Shown here piece after piece: positions 1 to 8,737 of a stretch of DNA of 33,301 nucleotides. The notes under the pieces were generated by a model that was not told the origin of the DNA, made no database searches, and worked only from the letters and a program-made list of their open reading frames with translations. This DNA is from Gammaproteobacteria bacterium. Lineage in GTDB: Bacteria > Pseudomonadota > Gammaproteobacteria > Arenicellales > Arenicellaceae. Position 1 is the first letter of the stretch. Every line of letters begins with the position of its first letter. The stretch spans positions 1-33,301 of the forward strand of contig JAKVBA010000016.1 of assembly GCA_022447525.1 (NCBI GenBank), given 5' to 3'. The translations under genes and the position numbers were made by a program.

Positions 1-718
1 GGCTGGCACTATGGAGGTTGTGTTGGGTGCTGGATGGCCCGGGATTCTTTTGCATGAGGCGGTTGGGCATGGTCTTGAGGGCGATTTTAATCGCAAAGGA
101 ACGTCTGCATTCTCGGGAAAAATCGGTGAAAAAGTAGCCTCGGATCAATGCACTGTAGTCGATGACGGCACCATCGCCGATCGAAGGGGATCGTTGAGTG
201 TTGATGATGAGGGTAACGAGACTCAAAACACTGTTTTAATCGAGAATGGGATTCTCAAAGGTTATATGCAGGATGAACAAAACGCTCGTTTAATGAACAT
301 GGGAGTTACCGGTAATGGGCGACGCGAGTCTTTTGCTCATTTGCCTATGCCGCGAATGACGAATACCTATATGCACTCAGGCAAATATGAGCCAGAAGAA
401 ATAATTAAGTCAGTAAAAAATGGTATCTATGCGGTTAATTTTGGCGGTGGTCAGGTTGATATTACCTCGGGTAAGTTTGTGTTTTCATCAAGTGAGGCGT
501 ACCTAATCGAGAACGGTAAGGTGACTCGTCCTGTTAAAGGTGCAACCTTGATAGGTAACGGCCCTGAAGCTATGCAAACCATTAGTATGGTGGGTAACGA
601 TATGTCATTGGATTCTGGTGTTGGAGTTTGTGGTAAAGATGGACAGAGTGTGCCGGTGGGTGTGGGTCAACCAACACTAAAAATGGACGCTTTGACAGTA
701 GGTGGAGTAAGTTTATGA
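1..718 (+). CDS. tldD: TldD, metalloprotease subunit (partial, N-terminus outside window)
   Basis: This is the C-terminal half of TldD, the zinc-bearing subunit of the TldD/TldE (PmbA) protease that trims unfolded peptides such as microcin B17 precursor and the CcdA antitoxin. The reading frame is open from base 2, so the real start lies upstream. The zinc-binding HExxxH motif is visible as [11 protein letters not shown] at about bases 53-85, and the segments [34 protein letters not shown] and [10 protein letters not shown] are typical of the family. About 239 residues of a roughly 480-residue protein are present. Its stop overlaps the start of pmbA by four bases (ATGA), so the two subunits are probably translationally coupled. 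Identification is very secure. Confidence 0.97.
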   Translation, partial: AGTMEVVLGAGWPGILLHEAVGHGLEGDFNRKGTSAFSGKIGEKVASDQCTVVDDGTIADRRGSLSVDDEGNETQNTVLIENGILKGYMQDEQNARLMNMGVTGNGRRESFAHLPMPRMTNTYMHSGKYEPEEIIKSVKNGIYAVNFGGGQVDITSGKFVFSSSEAYLIENGKVTRPVKGATLIGNGPEAMQTISMVGNDMSLDSGVGVCGKDGQSVPVGVGQPTLKMDALTVGGVSL

Positions 719-2037
719 GCAGTATCGATTTAGTACGTGCGGCCGAAATAGCGATTGAACACGCTAAACAACAGGGCATGGATCAAGCCGAAGCCGCTCT
801 ACATCAAGGCGTAGGTATGTCGATTACAGCGCGACAGCAAGATCTGGAAACAGTTGAAAAACATAATGATGCTCAACTAGTCATCAGCGTTTATAAAAAT
901 AACAAGACGGGCTCTGCCAGTAGTGCAGACCTGAGTGAGGACGGTATTCGTTCGACTGTAGATGCCGCTGTGTCCATCGCCAAATACACCGGCGTCGATG
1001 AATGCTTAGGCTTGGCCGATAAAGCTCTAATGGCTACCGAATTTAGAGATCTAGATTTATATCATTCTTGGAACTTAGATATTTCCAATATGGTTGAGTT
1101 GGCACTTGAATGTGAAGCCAGCGCATTGCAAGCTGACAAGCGGATCGCGAATTCAGAGGGAGCGTCTGTTTCGTCTTACAGTGGTAATGCGGTATACGCT
1201 AATTCGCATGGATTTTTACAAGACTCAGCGGGTAGCCAGCACAGTATCTCGTGTTCAGTGATCGGCGCAGACGATAAAGGCATGCAGCGAGATTATTGGT
1301 ACGATAGTAATCGAAATCCAGCGCTTTTAGCAGATGCGGGAAGTATTGGGCGACGATGCGCCCAGAGAACACTGCGACGATTAGGCGCAAAACAAATTTC
1401 GAGCAGGCAAGCGCCGGTCATGTTCGATCCATTAATGGCAAAAAGCTTAGTCGGTCATTTAATGGGTGCCATCAAGGGCGGTGCCATATACAAAAAAGCC
1501 AGTTTTATGTTGGATAAGGTTGGTCAACCCATTCTGCCGAGTTTTGTTTGCATAAATGAAAATCCGCAAAAATTAGGTGGTGCGAACAGCTCAATGTACG
1601 ACGGCGAGGGTGTTGCAACTCAAGAGCAACGAAGTTTGGTTGAAAACGGAGTTTTGCAAGGTTATGTATTGGGATCTTACTCGGCTAGAAAGTTAGGTCT
1701 GCAATCCACTGCCAATGCTGGTGGTGTCCGAAACTTGAATGTTACCGGCACAGAGGAAAGTTTTGATCAGTTGCTGAAAAAAATGGGAACGGGCTTGCTT
1801 GTCACAGAGTTGATCGGTTCTGGCATTAACATGGTGACCGGGGACTACTCTCGTGGGGCAGCGGGATTTTGGGTGGAAAACGGTGAGTTGATCTATCCTG
1901 TAGAGGAAATAACGATAGCAGGAAATCTATCTGATATTTATCAGAATATCGTGGCAGTCGGTGGTGATATTGATTCTAAGGGTAATACTGAGTGTGGCTC
2001 AATATTGGTAGAAAGCATGACCATTGCTGGTCAATAG
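715..2037 (+). CDS. pmbA: PmbA/TldE, partner subunit of the TldD protease
   Basis: A 440-residue cytoplasmic protein, close to the usual length of PmbA (about 450). It forms a heterodimer with TldD that degrades unstructured peptides; PmbA itself lacks the HExxxH zinc site, as expected here. Family-like segments include [15 protein letters not shown] near residue 36 and [20 protein letters not shown] near residue 369. The ATG lies inside the tldD stop region (four-base overlap). In many genomes tldD and pmbA are far apart; here they are adjacent and in one operon, which agrees with their joint action. Confidence 0.96.
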   Translation: MSSIDLVRAAEIAIEHAKQQGMDQAEAALHQGVGMSITARQQDLETVEKHNDAQLVISVYKNNKTGSASSADLSEDGIRSTVDAAVSIAKYTGVDECLGLADKALMATEFRDLDLYHSWNLDISNMVELALECEASALQADKRIANSEGASVSSYSGNAVYANSHGFLQDSAGSQHSISCSVIGADDKGMQRDYWYDSNRNPALLADAGSIGRRCAQRTLRRLGAKQISSRQAPVMFDPLMAKSLVGHLMGAIKGGAIYKKASFMLDKVGQPILPSFVCINENPQKLGGANSSMYDGEGVATQEQRSLVENGVLQGYVLGSYSARKLGLQSTANAGGVRNLNVTGTEESFDQLLKKMGTGLLVTELIGSGINMVTGDYSRGAAGFWVENGELIYPVEEITIAGNLSDIYQNIVAVGGDIDSKGNTECGSILVESMTIAGQ

Positions 2038-2091
2038 GGGTGCTAAAACTGTCTTTAGACAAATCTTTGAGTAACTAATTGATTAAAAGCG

Positions 2092-2121
2092 TTTTCATGA
2101 TTTTGTATCTCAAAGTATAAT
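2092..2121 (+). promoter_or_regulatory. Candidate sigma70 promoter for the FmdB-DUF502-aspS operon
   Basis: A perfect TATAAT lies at 2116-2121, preceded 18 bases upstream by TTTTCA (2092-2097), a four-of-six match to the -35 consensus. The bases after the -10 box are GC-rich (CACGCGCC), a discriminator type often found on growth-rate-controlled genes. The leader to the FmdB start would be about 125 bases. It sits in the 216-base gap after pmbA, the only long gap before aspS. Sequence match only. Confidence 0.45.
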
Positions 2122-2253
2122 CACGCGCCAGTTTTACAGGCTTAATGCAATTTTGTTTGGCTTTTGTCTTATTGATCATCCGGCAACCTAGACGTAGCTG
2201 AAGGTCAACGTGGCTCTTGTTGTGTAAATGTCTGAGTAATAGTTAGATTAACC

Positions 2254-2547
2254 ATGCCAATTTATCAGTATCAATGTGTCGATTGCGGCCATCAAATGGA
2301 AGCTCTGCAAAAGATGAGCGATCCAAAATTGACTGATTGCCCTGCTTGTGGTGCATCCTCACTGCAAAAGCAGGTCACAGCCGCCGCTTTCAAGTTGAAA
2401 GGTACGGGTTGGTATGAAACTGATTTCAAAAACTCCGGTGCAAAACCGAAGGCGTCGCAACCGACGTCGGATGCTGATACCAACAATCATAAGAGTGCAA
2501 GCACTGATAAATCGAGTAGCATAGCTAACACGGCTTCTTCTGACTAA
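2254..2547 (+). CDS. FmdB-family putative regulatory zinc-ribbon protein
   Basis: A 97-residue protein whose N-terminal half is the FmdB/CxxC zinc ribbon: it opens MPIYQYQCVDCG and has two CxxC knuckles at Cys8/Cys11 and Cys29/Cys32. The C-terminal half (from about residue 57) is a low-complexity Ser/Lys/Thr/Asp tail, common in this family. The molecular role of FmdB proteins is not well established. The gene commonly lies just upstream of aspS in Pseudomonas-like genomes, as here, with DUF502 between them. Confidence 0.9.
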   Translation: MPIYQYQCVDCGHQMEALQKMSDPKLTDCPACGASSLQKQVTAAAFKLKGTGWYETDFKNSGAKPKASQPTSDADTNNHKSASTDKSSSIANTASSD

Positions 2548-2577
2548 AACTTAGAAACAAAAATTCGGATTCGACAT

Positions 2578-3252
2578 ATGAATAGCCTGAAAAAATATTT
2601 TGTTGCTGGCCTATTAGTGTGGTTGCCATTATTAGCTACGGCAGCTGTATTGCTGTTCGCGATTAATCTAATTGATCGTACTCTTTTGCTACTGCCAATG
2701 GCTTACAGGCCAGAGACACTGATCGGATATAAAATCCCCGGTTTGGGGGCTTTCTTAACCGTCATATTGGTCCTCGTAACTGGTCTTATCGCAGCAAACT
2801 TTTTTGGCAGAAAGTTAGTTTCAGCATGGGAGGCAATATTGTCTCGGATTCCTCTGGTGCGAACTGTCTATGGTGCTGTAAAGCAAATCACGCAAAGTCT
2901 GTTTTCAGACGCTAGCCAATCTTTCCGTGAGGTTGTTTTAGTGGAGTACCCAAGGCGAGATCTCTGGATGTTGGCGTTCGTAACGGGTGATACTCCCAGA
3001 CAATTTAAATCCGTGATCGGGCATGAGCTTATTAATATTTATGTTCCGACTACGCCAAATCCCACTTCAGGTTTTTATCTTATGGTGCCGCCTGAAGACA
3101 TCAAACGACTTGATATACCAGTGGAAGTCGGACTCAAGATGATTTTATCCGCGGGAGTAGTTAATCCGCTGGATGACCCAATCGAAGCAGAAAAAATTGC
3201 GGCGGAGATCCGTGCAAAAGACAAGCGAAAAGCAAAGCGAGAAAAACGATGA
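2578..3252 (+). CDS. DUF502-family inner-membrane protein
   Basis: A 224-residue protein with two transmembrane helices (about residues 7-30 and 53-76), followed by a soluble domain and a strongly basic end (KAKREKR). The segment [13 protein letters not shown] after the second helix and [11 protein letters not shown] near residue 162 are typical of the DUF502 family, whose function is unknown. Its stop overlaps the aspS start by four bases (ATGA), so the two are co-translated. The FmdB-DUF502-aspS arrangement is widespread in gammaproteobacteria. Confidence 0.9.
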   Translation: MNSLKKYFVAGLLVWLPLLATAAVLLFAINLIDRTLLLLPMAYRPETLIGYKIPGLGAFLTVILVLVTGLIAANFFGRKLVSAWEAILSRIPLVRTVYGAVKQITQSLFSDASQSFREVVLVEYPRRDLWMLAFVTGDTPRQFKSVIGHELINIYVPTTPNPTSGFYLMVPPEDIKRLDIPVEVGLKMILSAGVVNPLDDPIEAEKIAAEIRAKDKRKAKREKR

Positions 3253-5063
3253 ATGCAATGCGTAGCCATAACTGTGGCCAAGTTAACGAAACCCTGATTG
3301 ATCAAGTTGTAACGGTATCAGGATGGGCCCACCGTCGACGCGACCACGGTGGTGTGATCTTCATCGATTTACGAGATGCGTCTGGTTTACTACAAGTTGT
3401 TGTTGATCCTGACGCGGTCGCGGCATTTGCTCTTGCTGAGACTGTTAGGAATGAACATGTGCTCCAGGTAACGGCTAAGGTACGTCCACGACCAGAGGGC
3501 ACGACCAATCCAGATTTGCCAACTGGCATGGTCGAGGTATATGCCACTGAAATGGAGATTCTGAATCGAGCCGATCCGATACCATTCCAATTAGACGAGG
3601 ACGATGTCAGTGAGGCGGTGCGCTTACGTTACCGTTATCTGGATTTACGTCGTGAGTCTATGCAGAAAATTTTTCGTTTAAGAAGTGGGGTCACCAAATA
3701 CTTTAGAGACTTTTTAGAAGCGGAAAATTTTGTTGATATAGAAACGCCAATTTTGACTAAGTCGACGCCCGAAGGTGCTCGTGATTACCTTGTGCCGAGT
3801 CGCGTTCATCAAGGCGATTTTTTCGCTCTTCCACAATCTCCACAATTGTTTAAGCAATTGTTGATGGTTGCAGGCTTTGAGCGTTATTACCAAATCGCTC
3901 GTTGTTTTCGTGATGAAGATTTGCGGGCAGATCGACAACCAGAATTTACCCAGCTCGACATCGAAACCTCGTTCATGACCGAAGAAGAAATCATGAACAT
4001 GATGGAGCAGATGATCCGTGGTTTGTTCAAAGACAAGTTGGACGTTGATCTTGTTGATGACTTCCCCCGCATGACCTATGCCGAAGCGATAGAACAATAC
4101 GGAATCGATCGGCCAGATTTGCGCATTCCGCTCAAGCTCGTTTCAGTGACGGATTTGATGAGAGACTCCGGATTTAAGGTATTTGCTACGCCAGCGAACG
4201 CTGATGACGGGCGAGTTGCGGCTCTTTGTGTGCCAGCCGGTTCGCAAAAAATGAGTCGAAAGGAGATCGATGATTGCACGAACTTCGTAAGTAATTATGG
4301 CGCACGTGGTTTAGCCTACATCAAAGTTAACGACACCTCGGCGGGTCGAGATGGTTTGCAATCACCAATCGTTAAAAACCTATCTGATGAGGCGCTTGCT
4401 GGCGTTATTGAGCGCACCGGTGCAAAAGACGGTGATTTGATTTTCTTTGGTGCCGACAAAGCTAAAGTCGTGAACGATTCCCTAGCCGCACTGCGAGTGA
4501 AGTTAGGTCATGATCTTGAAATGATTGAGGGCGACTGGGCGCCTATGTGGGTTGTGGACTTCCCAATGTTTGAACGTGATGAAGACAGCGGGCGTTGGAC
4601 TTCACTACATCATCCTTTTACAGCACCAAAGGTTGATCAAATCGATGACCTGAAAAGCAATCCCGGTAATGTTCTTTCGCGAGCGTATGATATGGTCCTC
4701 AATGGAACCGAGATCGGTGGTGGATCAATTCGTATCCATCAAATGGAAGTTCAAAAGCTGGCTTTTGAAGCACTTGGTATTGATGACACCGAAGCACAAG
4801 AGAAGTTTGGGTTCCTACTCGACGCTCTGCGTTTTGGTGCGCCGCCGCATGGTGGGATTGCCTTCGGCGTGGACAGAATCATCGCCATGATGTCTAACGT
4901 TGAGTCTATTCGAGACGTAATCGCGTTTCCAAAAACTCAAAAAGCCTCATGTTTGCTCACTGATGCTCCGAGCGACGTTGATAAAACTCAGCTAAGAGAC
5001 TTGCACATCCGATTAAGCCCAGCGGCGCAAGCGTTAAAGTCAGGTGACCAATCTGAAGGATAA
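3249..5063 (+). CDS. aspS: Aspartyl-tRNA synthetase
   Basis: Class IIb aminoacyl-tRNA synthetase of bacterial type, 604 residues, charging tRNA-Asp in the cytoplasm. In order: an N-terminal OB-fold anticodon-binding domain (to about residue 110), the catalytic core with motif 2 ([18 protein letters not shown], about 220-237), the bacterial GAD insertion (about 300-420), and motif 3 ([14 protein letters not shown], about 537-550). The ATG at 3249 overlaps the preceding stop; another ATG at 3258 would give the commoner N-terminus MRSHNCGQ, so the first three residues are uncertain. A histidine follows the RRRD motif (His33), as in the non-discriminating AspRS of Pseudomonas aeruginosa, which also charges tRNA-Asn. 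E. coli has Leu there. Confidence 0.97.
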   Translation: MNAMRSHNCGQVNETLIDQVVTVSGWAHRRRDHGGVIFIDLRDASGLLQVVVDPDAVAAFALAETVRNEHVLQVTAKVRPRPEGTTNPDLPTGMVEVYATEMEILNRADPIPFQLDEDDVSEAVRLRYRYLDLRRESMQKIFRLRSGVTKYFRDFLEAENFVDIETPILTKSTPEGARDYLVPSRVHQGDFFALPQSPQLFKQLLMVAGFERYYQIARCFRDEDLRADRQPEFTQLDIETSFMTEEEIMNMMEQMIRGLFKDKLDVDLVDDFPRMTYAEAIEQYGIDRPDLRIPLKLVSVTDLMRDSGFKVFATPANADDGRVAALCVPAGSQKMSRKEIDDCTNFVSNYGARGLAYIKVNDTSAGRDGLQSPIVKNLSDEALAGVIERTGAKDGDLIFFGADKAKVVNDSLAALRVKLGHDLEMIEGDWAPMWVVDFPMFERDEDSGRWTSLHHPFTAPKVDQIDDLKSNPGNVLSRAYDMVLNGTEIGGGSIRIHQMEVQKLAFEALGIDDTEAQEKFGFLLDALRFGAPPHGGIAFGVDRIIAMMSNVESIRDVIAFPKTQKASCLLTDAPSDVDKTQLRDLHIRLSPAAQALKSGDQSEG

Positions 5064-5106
5064 CGCGCCTACAACGGTAATGACTCTCCATTGAGCGATA
5101 AGTCAG

Positions 5107-6156
5107 ATGGCTGATCCCGACCAGAACCAAGGCCAGAGTAACAATGGCTGGGTCAATCTGACTGAGCTTACTACCATGAAGGTAGAGGCGTACGCCAAAG
5201 CATTGGTCCAAGTTGATCGAGCGGAGCAACTGGTTGAAGCTCTAACGACTCTAAAACAAACTAAACAAAATTGTTTCGTGCTGGGTGAAGGCAGCAATAC
5301 CGTTTTCATTCAGGATTTTGATGGAGTGGTAATCCGCATCGGAATCAAGGGAATCGAACTGCAAAAAAAATCAAATGATTCCTTTTTCGTTAAGGTAAGT
5401 GCCGGAGAAAATTGGCATAGTTTTGTAGAAAAGTGCGTGGATGAAGGCTGGAATGGCTTAGAAAATCTCGCTCTGATTCCAGGTACCGTTGGAGCAGCAC
5501 CAATTCAAAATATCGGCGCATACGGTGTTGAGGTACAAAATTTCATTGAGTCGGTTGAAGTAATTGATATGGATACCTTACAAACTCAGCAAATCGCTGC
5601 CAGTGAGTGTGGCTTCGCGTATCGCGACAGCCGCTTCAAACACGATTGGTCGGGCAAAAAAATTGTAACGGCCGTTGTGTTTAGACTCAAGCGTTCCAAC
5701 GAGGTGGTGCTTGATTATCCTGCGCTTAAAGCCGCGATAGAGCATGACCGGGGCTCAGGCATGGAAGCGATTGTGCCCAAAACAATATTCGATGCGGTGG
5801 TTGCAATTCGGTCCAGTAAGTTGCCAAACCCCAGTAAGATTCCAAACTCAGGCAGCTTTTTTAAAAACCCTATTGTCGAGGCTGCGAAGCATGATGAGTT
5901 AAAAGCCACTTACAAGGATTTAGTGTCTTACCCATATCAGGATCGATTCAAGCTTGCTGCCGCCTGGTTGATAGATAATGCAGGTTGGAAGCAAAAAGAG
6001 CTTTGTGGGATCAAAGTTCACCAGTCGCAAGCGTTGGTAATAACAAACCCAAATCGCATGCCGGGAACTCAGATTAAAATCTTTGCTGAAACAATAAAGA
6101 GGGATATCCTTGATAAGTTTGGGGTCGAACTCGAAATCGAACCAGTTTTGGTTTAA
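5107..6156 (+). CDS. murB: UDP-N-acetylenolpyruvoylglucosamine reductase (MurB, type I)
   Basis: FAD-dependent reductase making UDP-N-acetylmuramate in the cytoplasm, the second committed step of peptidoglycan synthesis. At 349 residues it matches the E. coli-type (type I) enzyme. Visible motifs are the FAD-binding GEGSNTVF (about residue 59), ENLALIPGTVGAAPIQNIGA (about 119-138), the serine-bearing NSGSFFKNP (about 247-255) that supplies the proton donor, and a C-terminal EIEPVLV with the catalytic glutamate. The 5107 start is preferred because residues before the Met at 5175 align with the family N-terminus. It follows aspS after 43 bases, so it may be co-transcribed; murB is not usually found here. 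Confidence 0.95.
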   Translation: MADPDQNQGQSNNGWVNLTELTTMKVEAYAKALVQVDRAEQLVEALTTLKQTKQNCFVLGEGSNTVFIQDFDGVVIRIGIKGIELQKKSNDSFFVKVSAGENWHSFVEKCVDEGWNGLENLALIPGTVGAAPIQNIGAYGVEVQNFIESVEVIDMDTLQTQQIAASECGFAYRDSRFKHDWSGKKIVTAVVFRLKRSNEVVLDYPALKAAIEHDRGSGMEAIVPKTIFDAVVAIRSSKLPNPSKIPNSGSFFKNPIVEAAKHDELKATYKDLVSYPYQDRFKLAAAWLIDNAGWKQKELCGIKVHQSQALVITNPNRMPGTQIKIFAETIKRDILDKFGVELEIEPVLV

Positions 6157-6340
6157 CCAGTGATGGTATTTTAAAAAATACTAAGATGCTGATTTGACTT
6201 ACTTTTTAGTTTGTTTTCCGAGAAATATGTGTAAAAGCTTCACCACAGGGGTGCTTTAATATTAACATTTGGTAATAGTAAAACTTTTCATGACACGGTC
6301 GATACTAAGGTAGTCTAAAACTGTTCTGGGAAGTTGGTCT
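6157..6340 (+). other. Intergenic boundary between murB and the unknown gene block
   Basis: An AT-rich 184-base gap and the most likely place for the promoter of the following 15-kb block. I see an A/T palindrome at 6166-6181 (GTATTTT and its complement) and a weak bulged stem-loop at 6234-6257 (AAAGC pairing with GCTTT), but no T-run that would make either a convincing terminator. TTGACT at 6194-6199 is a good -35 box but has no -10 at the right distance. Promoter position is therefore unresolved. Confidence 0.4.
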
Positions 6341-7705
6341 ATGAAGTTAGCAAAAATAACCACAAGGCGCCGCTTATACCAAAGGCGCCTGGGGAGTGTA
6401 TTGCGCGTTGAGCGCAACAATTATTTATTGTCAGCCTGTTTTTTCATCTTTACCCTCTCAACCACAGTAATCCACTCGCAGGAAGTTAACCAACCATTCT
6501 CCTCGAGAGATGACGCGATAAAGCCTGTCCCTGTTGTGGATTTGCCAGAAGATCTAGGCGATCGCTTAGAGGCGTTGTTTCAGAATATATTGCTGTTGGA
6601 AGAAGAAGCTGATGCGTTTGACTCTCGATTGGGCGAATCTTATCTAGCCTACGGCGGTCTTCTAACTAAGGCCGGACGTTTAGACGAAGCTCGGGATATG
6701 TACGCAAAAGCACTTCACCTAGCAAAAATAAATAACGGCGTTTATTCGTTAGAGCAAAGGGTAATCTTAAGCTCAATGTTTAACTTACATGATGTTGATG
6801 GTGACTTAGAGGAGATGGAAGCCGCCCTCGGCCAAATTTTATGGTTAGAGCGTAAAAATCCCGAAATCACAGACAATTACAGTTACGATTTACTGCTCAG
6901 AATGGGGGCCGCATTTATCGCGCTATATTACGAGCGTCCCCGCATCAATGAAGCGTCATTAGCAAAAGTTCAAAAGGCTATACGCTATCTACGCTTGGCT
7001 GTTCGAAAATACCCAGATATCAAACTCTCGGAAACACAACCACCCTACGGTGACTTAGCTCTACTTCATTATATAAGCGGACAAATTAATCGAGAATTGG
7101 GACGGGTTTATCAAGATCATTCAAAAATTCGAGGATTTAAAGAGCAAGAAACTCGCCAAGTGATATTGCCAAGCTCGAACTTTGTCGGTAAAGCGGCGAA
7201 AGAATTAGATCTTTATTTGTTTAAGGCACGGGAGGAAAATAGTATTGAGCATATGGTCAGAGCGCTGAGAGATAAAGGTGATCTTTTTCTGTTATTTGAT
7301 CGATTTGGTGATGCGGCTTACTTTTATGAACAAGCATGGAAGCTGGCAGAACAGCTGGATGAGGACCATGAGTTACGTAAAGCATTTGAAGAGCCAACAA
7401 AGTTGCCTGATTTTAACTACAGCGCAGCTCGACTTAGCGCCAACACTGGTGATAGAACGGTTTTTGTTCCAGTCAATTTTGACATCCATCATAATGGACG
7501 TGTGCGCAAAGTCTATACCCAAAATGGTACCGGACCTTATCCAAAATTAACTGCCAGGGCCAAGCGAGTTGCTCGTGCCACGGTCTTTAGGCCAATCATT
7601 GAAGATGGCAAAATGGTTGGAGCTAAAGATGTCACTTACGACATGAAAGTAAGATTACGAAATAGCGAAACCTTAGCCAGCGTGGGAGACCAAGCCAGTG
7701 AATAA
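6341..7705 (+). CDS. Exported TPR-repeat protein with TonB-C-like C-terminal domain
   Basis: Not recognised as a named gene. The 454-residue product has a basic start, a hydrophobic segment at about 28-45 and a possible cleavage site near HSQ (46-47), suggesting export or N-terminal anchoring. The middle (about 95-350) is helical with TPR-like motifs, for example YLAYGGLLTKAGRLDEARDM near 101 and GDAAYFYEQAWKLAEQ near 322. The last 80 residues (about 370-445) look like a TonB/TolA C-terminal domain: alternating strands with VPVNFDIHHNGRVRKV and ATVFRPIIEDGK. TonB-C domains usually contact partners at the outer membrane, so a periplasmic scaffold linking to the lipoproteins downstream is a reasonable inference. 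First gene of the block; a GGGAAG stretch lies just upstream of the ATG, and its end overlaps the next gene by eight bases. Confidence 0.75.
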   Translation: MKLAKITTRRRLYQRRLGSVLRVERNNYLLSACFFIFTLSTTVIHSQEVNQPFSSRDDAIKPVPVVDLPEDLGDRLEALFQNILLLEEEADAFDSRLGESYLAYGGLLTKAGRLDEARDMYAKALHLAKINNGVYSLEQRVILSSMFNLHDVDGDLEEMEAALGQILWLERKNPEITDNYSYDLLLRMGAAFIALYYERPRINEASLAKVQKAIRYLRLAVRKYPDIKLSETQPPYGDLALLHYISGQINRELGRVYQDHSKIRGFKEQETRQVILPSSNFVGKAAKELDLYLFKAREENSIEHMVRALRDKGDLFLLFDRFGDAAYFYEQAWKLAEQLDEDHELRKAFEEPTKLPDFNYSAARLSANTGDRTVFVPVNFDIHHNGRVRKVYTQNGTGPYPKLTARAKRVARATVFRPIIEDGKMVGAKDVTYDMKVRLRNSETLASVGDQASE

Positions 7706-8726
7706 CACCAAGACTATGTATCGAGGTCATCAGATCACCAAAATCATTGCCAAAGGGGTATTTTTTCTGATGCTTTTGGCATCGATTTCAGCGTGTACGC
7801 CGCCCAGTGGTTCTGGGACACCAGGTAGCCCCCCTAGCGGATCCCCAGGCGGTTCACCAATACCCACGCCCAGCATACCTATCCCCATTCCAGGCGGGGG
7901 CGCTGGCTCTCCTGAGCAACAAGACCCTAGTGTTCAGCCGCCAAGCTCCAGTCCGAAATCTGGTTCTGAAGGCAGCGAATCCGACAGTGAATCTGCTGAA
8001 GGATCAGAAGGATCAGAAGGATCAGAGGGATCAGAGGGATCAGAGGGATCAGAGGGTTCAGAGGGTTCAGAGGGTTCAGAGGGTGAGCAATCTGAAGCGC
8101 CCGACGGATGGGAAGAAGACTTCGAAGCTGACAGTCAACAAGAAGGCCAAGAGAGCGATGTAACCTTTGAAGAGCAGACTGACAAAGAGGGCTCTGAAGA
8201 GTCATTCGAACAACCGGAATTTGAGAAACAAGATGGCTTAAGCGAGGAAGAGCTCGAGGAGCTAGAGAGAGAATTGGATGAAACTCTCGGTGATTTTGAC
8301 GAGGAAATAGAAAGAGAAAAAACCTTTGCTGAAGAGCGAGCGAATGGTAACGACGACGGTATTTTAAGTGACGTTGATGAGTTCGAAGAATACAACGAGA
8401 GCCAAGATGAACCAACCATTGCTGGCAGATCCTCAGGCACGTCGACGACCGAAGAGGCAGACTCGGGTGCTCAAAGCAGCACGGCCGCTTCCGGTGAGGC
8501 CGGCGCGCAAGGAGGCAGACAAGGAGAGCAAAGAGAGGGTGATAATCCCGAGCCCGATGCTGATCAAGAGGAAGTTTCTGATCGCCCCGATATTGAAGAC
8601 CTTCGCAAAAACGACGATATCGTTGCCCGACAGTTGAGAGAGTCTGCCGAGGCGGAGAAGGATCCAGAGCTCAAAAAGAGGTACTGGGAAGACTATTACA
8701 AATACAAAGGTGTGTCAGATAACTAA
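7698..8726 (+). CDS. Acidic Ser/Glu/Gly-rich lipoprotein with tandem SEG repeat
   Basis: A 342-residue predicted lipoprotein of unknown function. The signal peptide ends in the lipobox ISAC (Cys33). A Pro/Gly/Ser-rich stretch (about 34-95) follows, then nine perfect Gly-Ser-Glu triplets (about 102-128), then a very acidic, probably disordered region to about 290, and finally a charged helical tail (about 297-342) ending KKRYWEDYYKYKG. The most likely start is GTG at 7698, which has a GGGAG ribosome site eight to ten bases upstream and overlaps the previous gene; ATG at 7716 is the alternative. The acidic region looks like a flexible tether from the outer membrane with a small binding helix at its end (inference). 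Confidence 0.75.
   Translation: MNNTKTMYRGHQITKIIAKGVFFLMLLASISACTPPSGSGTPGSPPSGSPGGSPIPTPSIPIPIPGGGAGSPEQQDPSVQPPSSSPKSGSEGSESDSESAEGSEGSEGSEGSEGSEGSEGSEGSEGSEGEQSEAPDGWEEDFEADSQQEGQESDVTFEEQTDKEGSEESFEQPEFEKQDGLSEEELEELERELDETLGDFDEEIEREKTFAEERANGNDDGILSDVDEFEEYNESQDEPTIAGRSSGTSTTEEADSGAQSSTAASGEAGAQGGRQGEQREGDNPEPDADQEEVSDRPDIEDLRKNDDIVARQLRESAEAEKDPELKKRYWEDYYKYKGVSDN
8001..8081 (+). repeat. 9-bp tandem repeat, nine copies, in frame
   Basis: Nine consecutive 9-base units encoding Gly-Ser-Glu: two of GGATCAGAA, four of GGATCAGAG and three of GGTTCAGAG. The graded third-position and second-base changes along the array suggest stepwise duplication. Because the unit is a multiple of three, copy-number change would alter protein length without a frameshift. 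Confidence 0.95.
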
Positions 8727-8737
8727 GGTATAGATTT

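Noticed and set aside
6280-6320. SigmaE-type promoter before the unknown block (AACTT ... TCTAA)
   Set aside because: Spacing between the two elements is about 27 bases, far from the 16-17 needed.
7927-8415. Long minus-strand open frame of 162 codons opposite the SEG lipoprotein gene
   Set aside because: It is a by-product of the 9-bp repeat and acidic codons on the + strand (Leu/Ile/Pro repeats on the other strand), with no plausible protein features.
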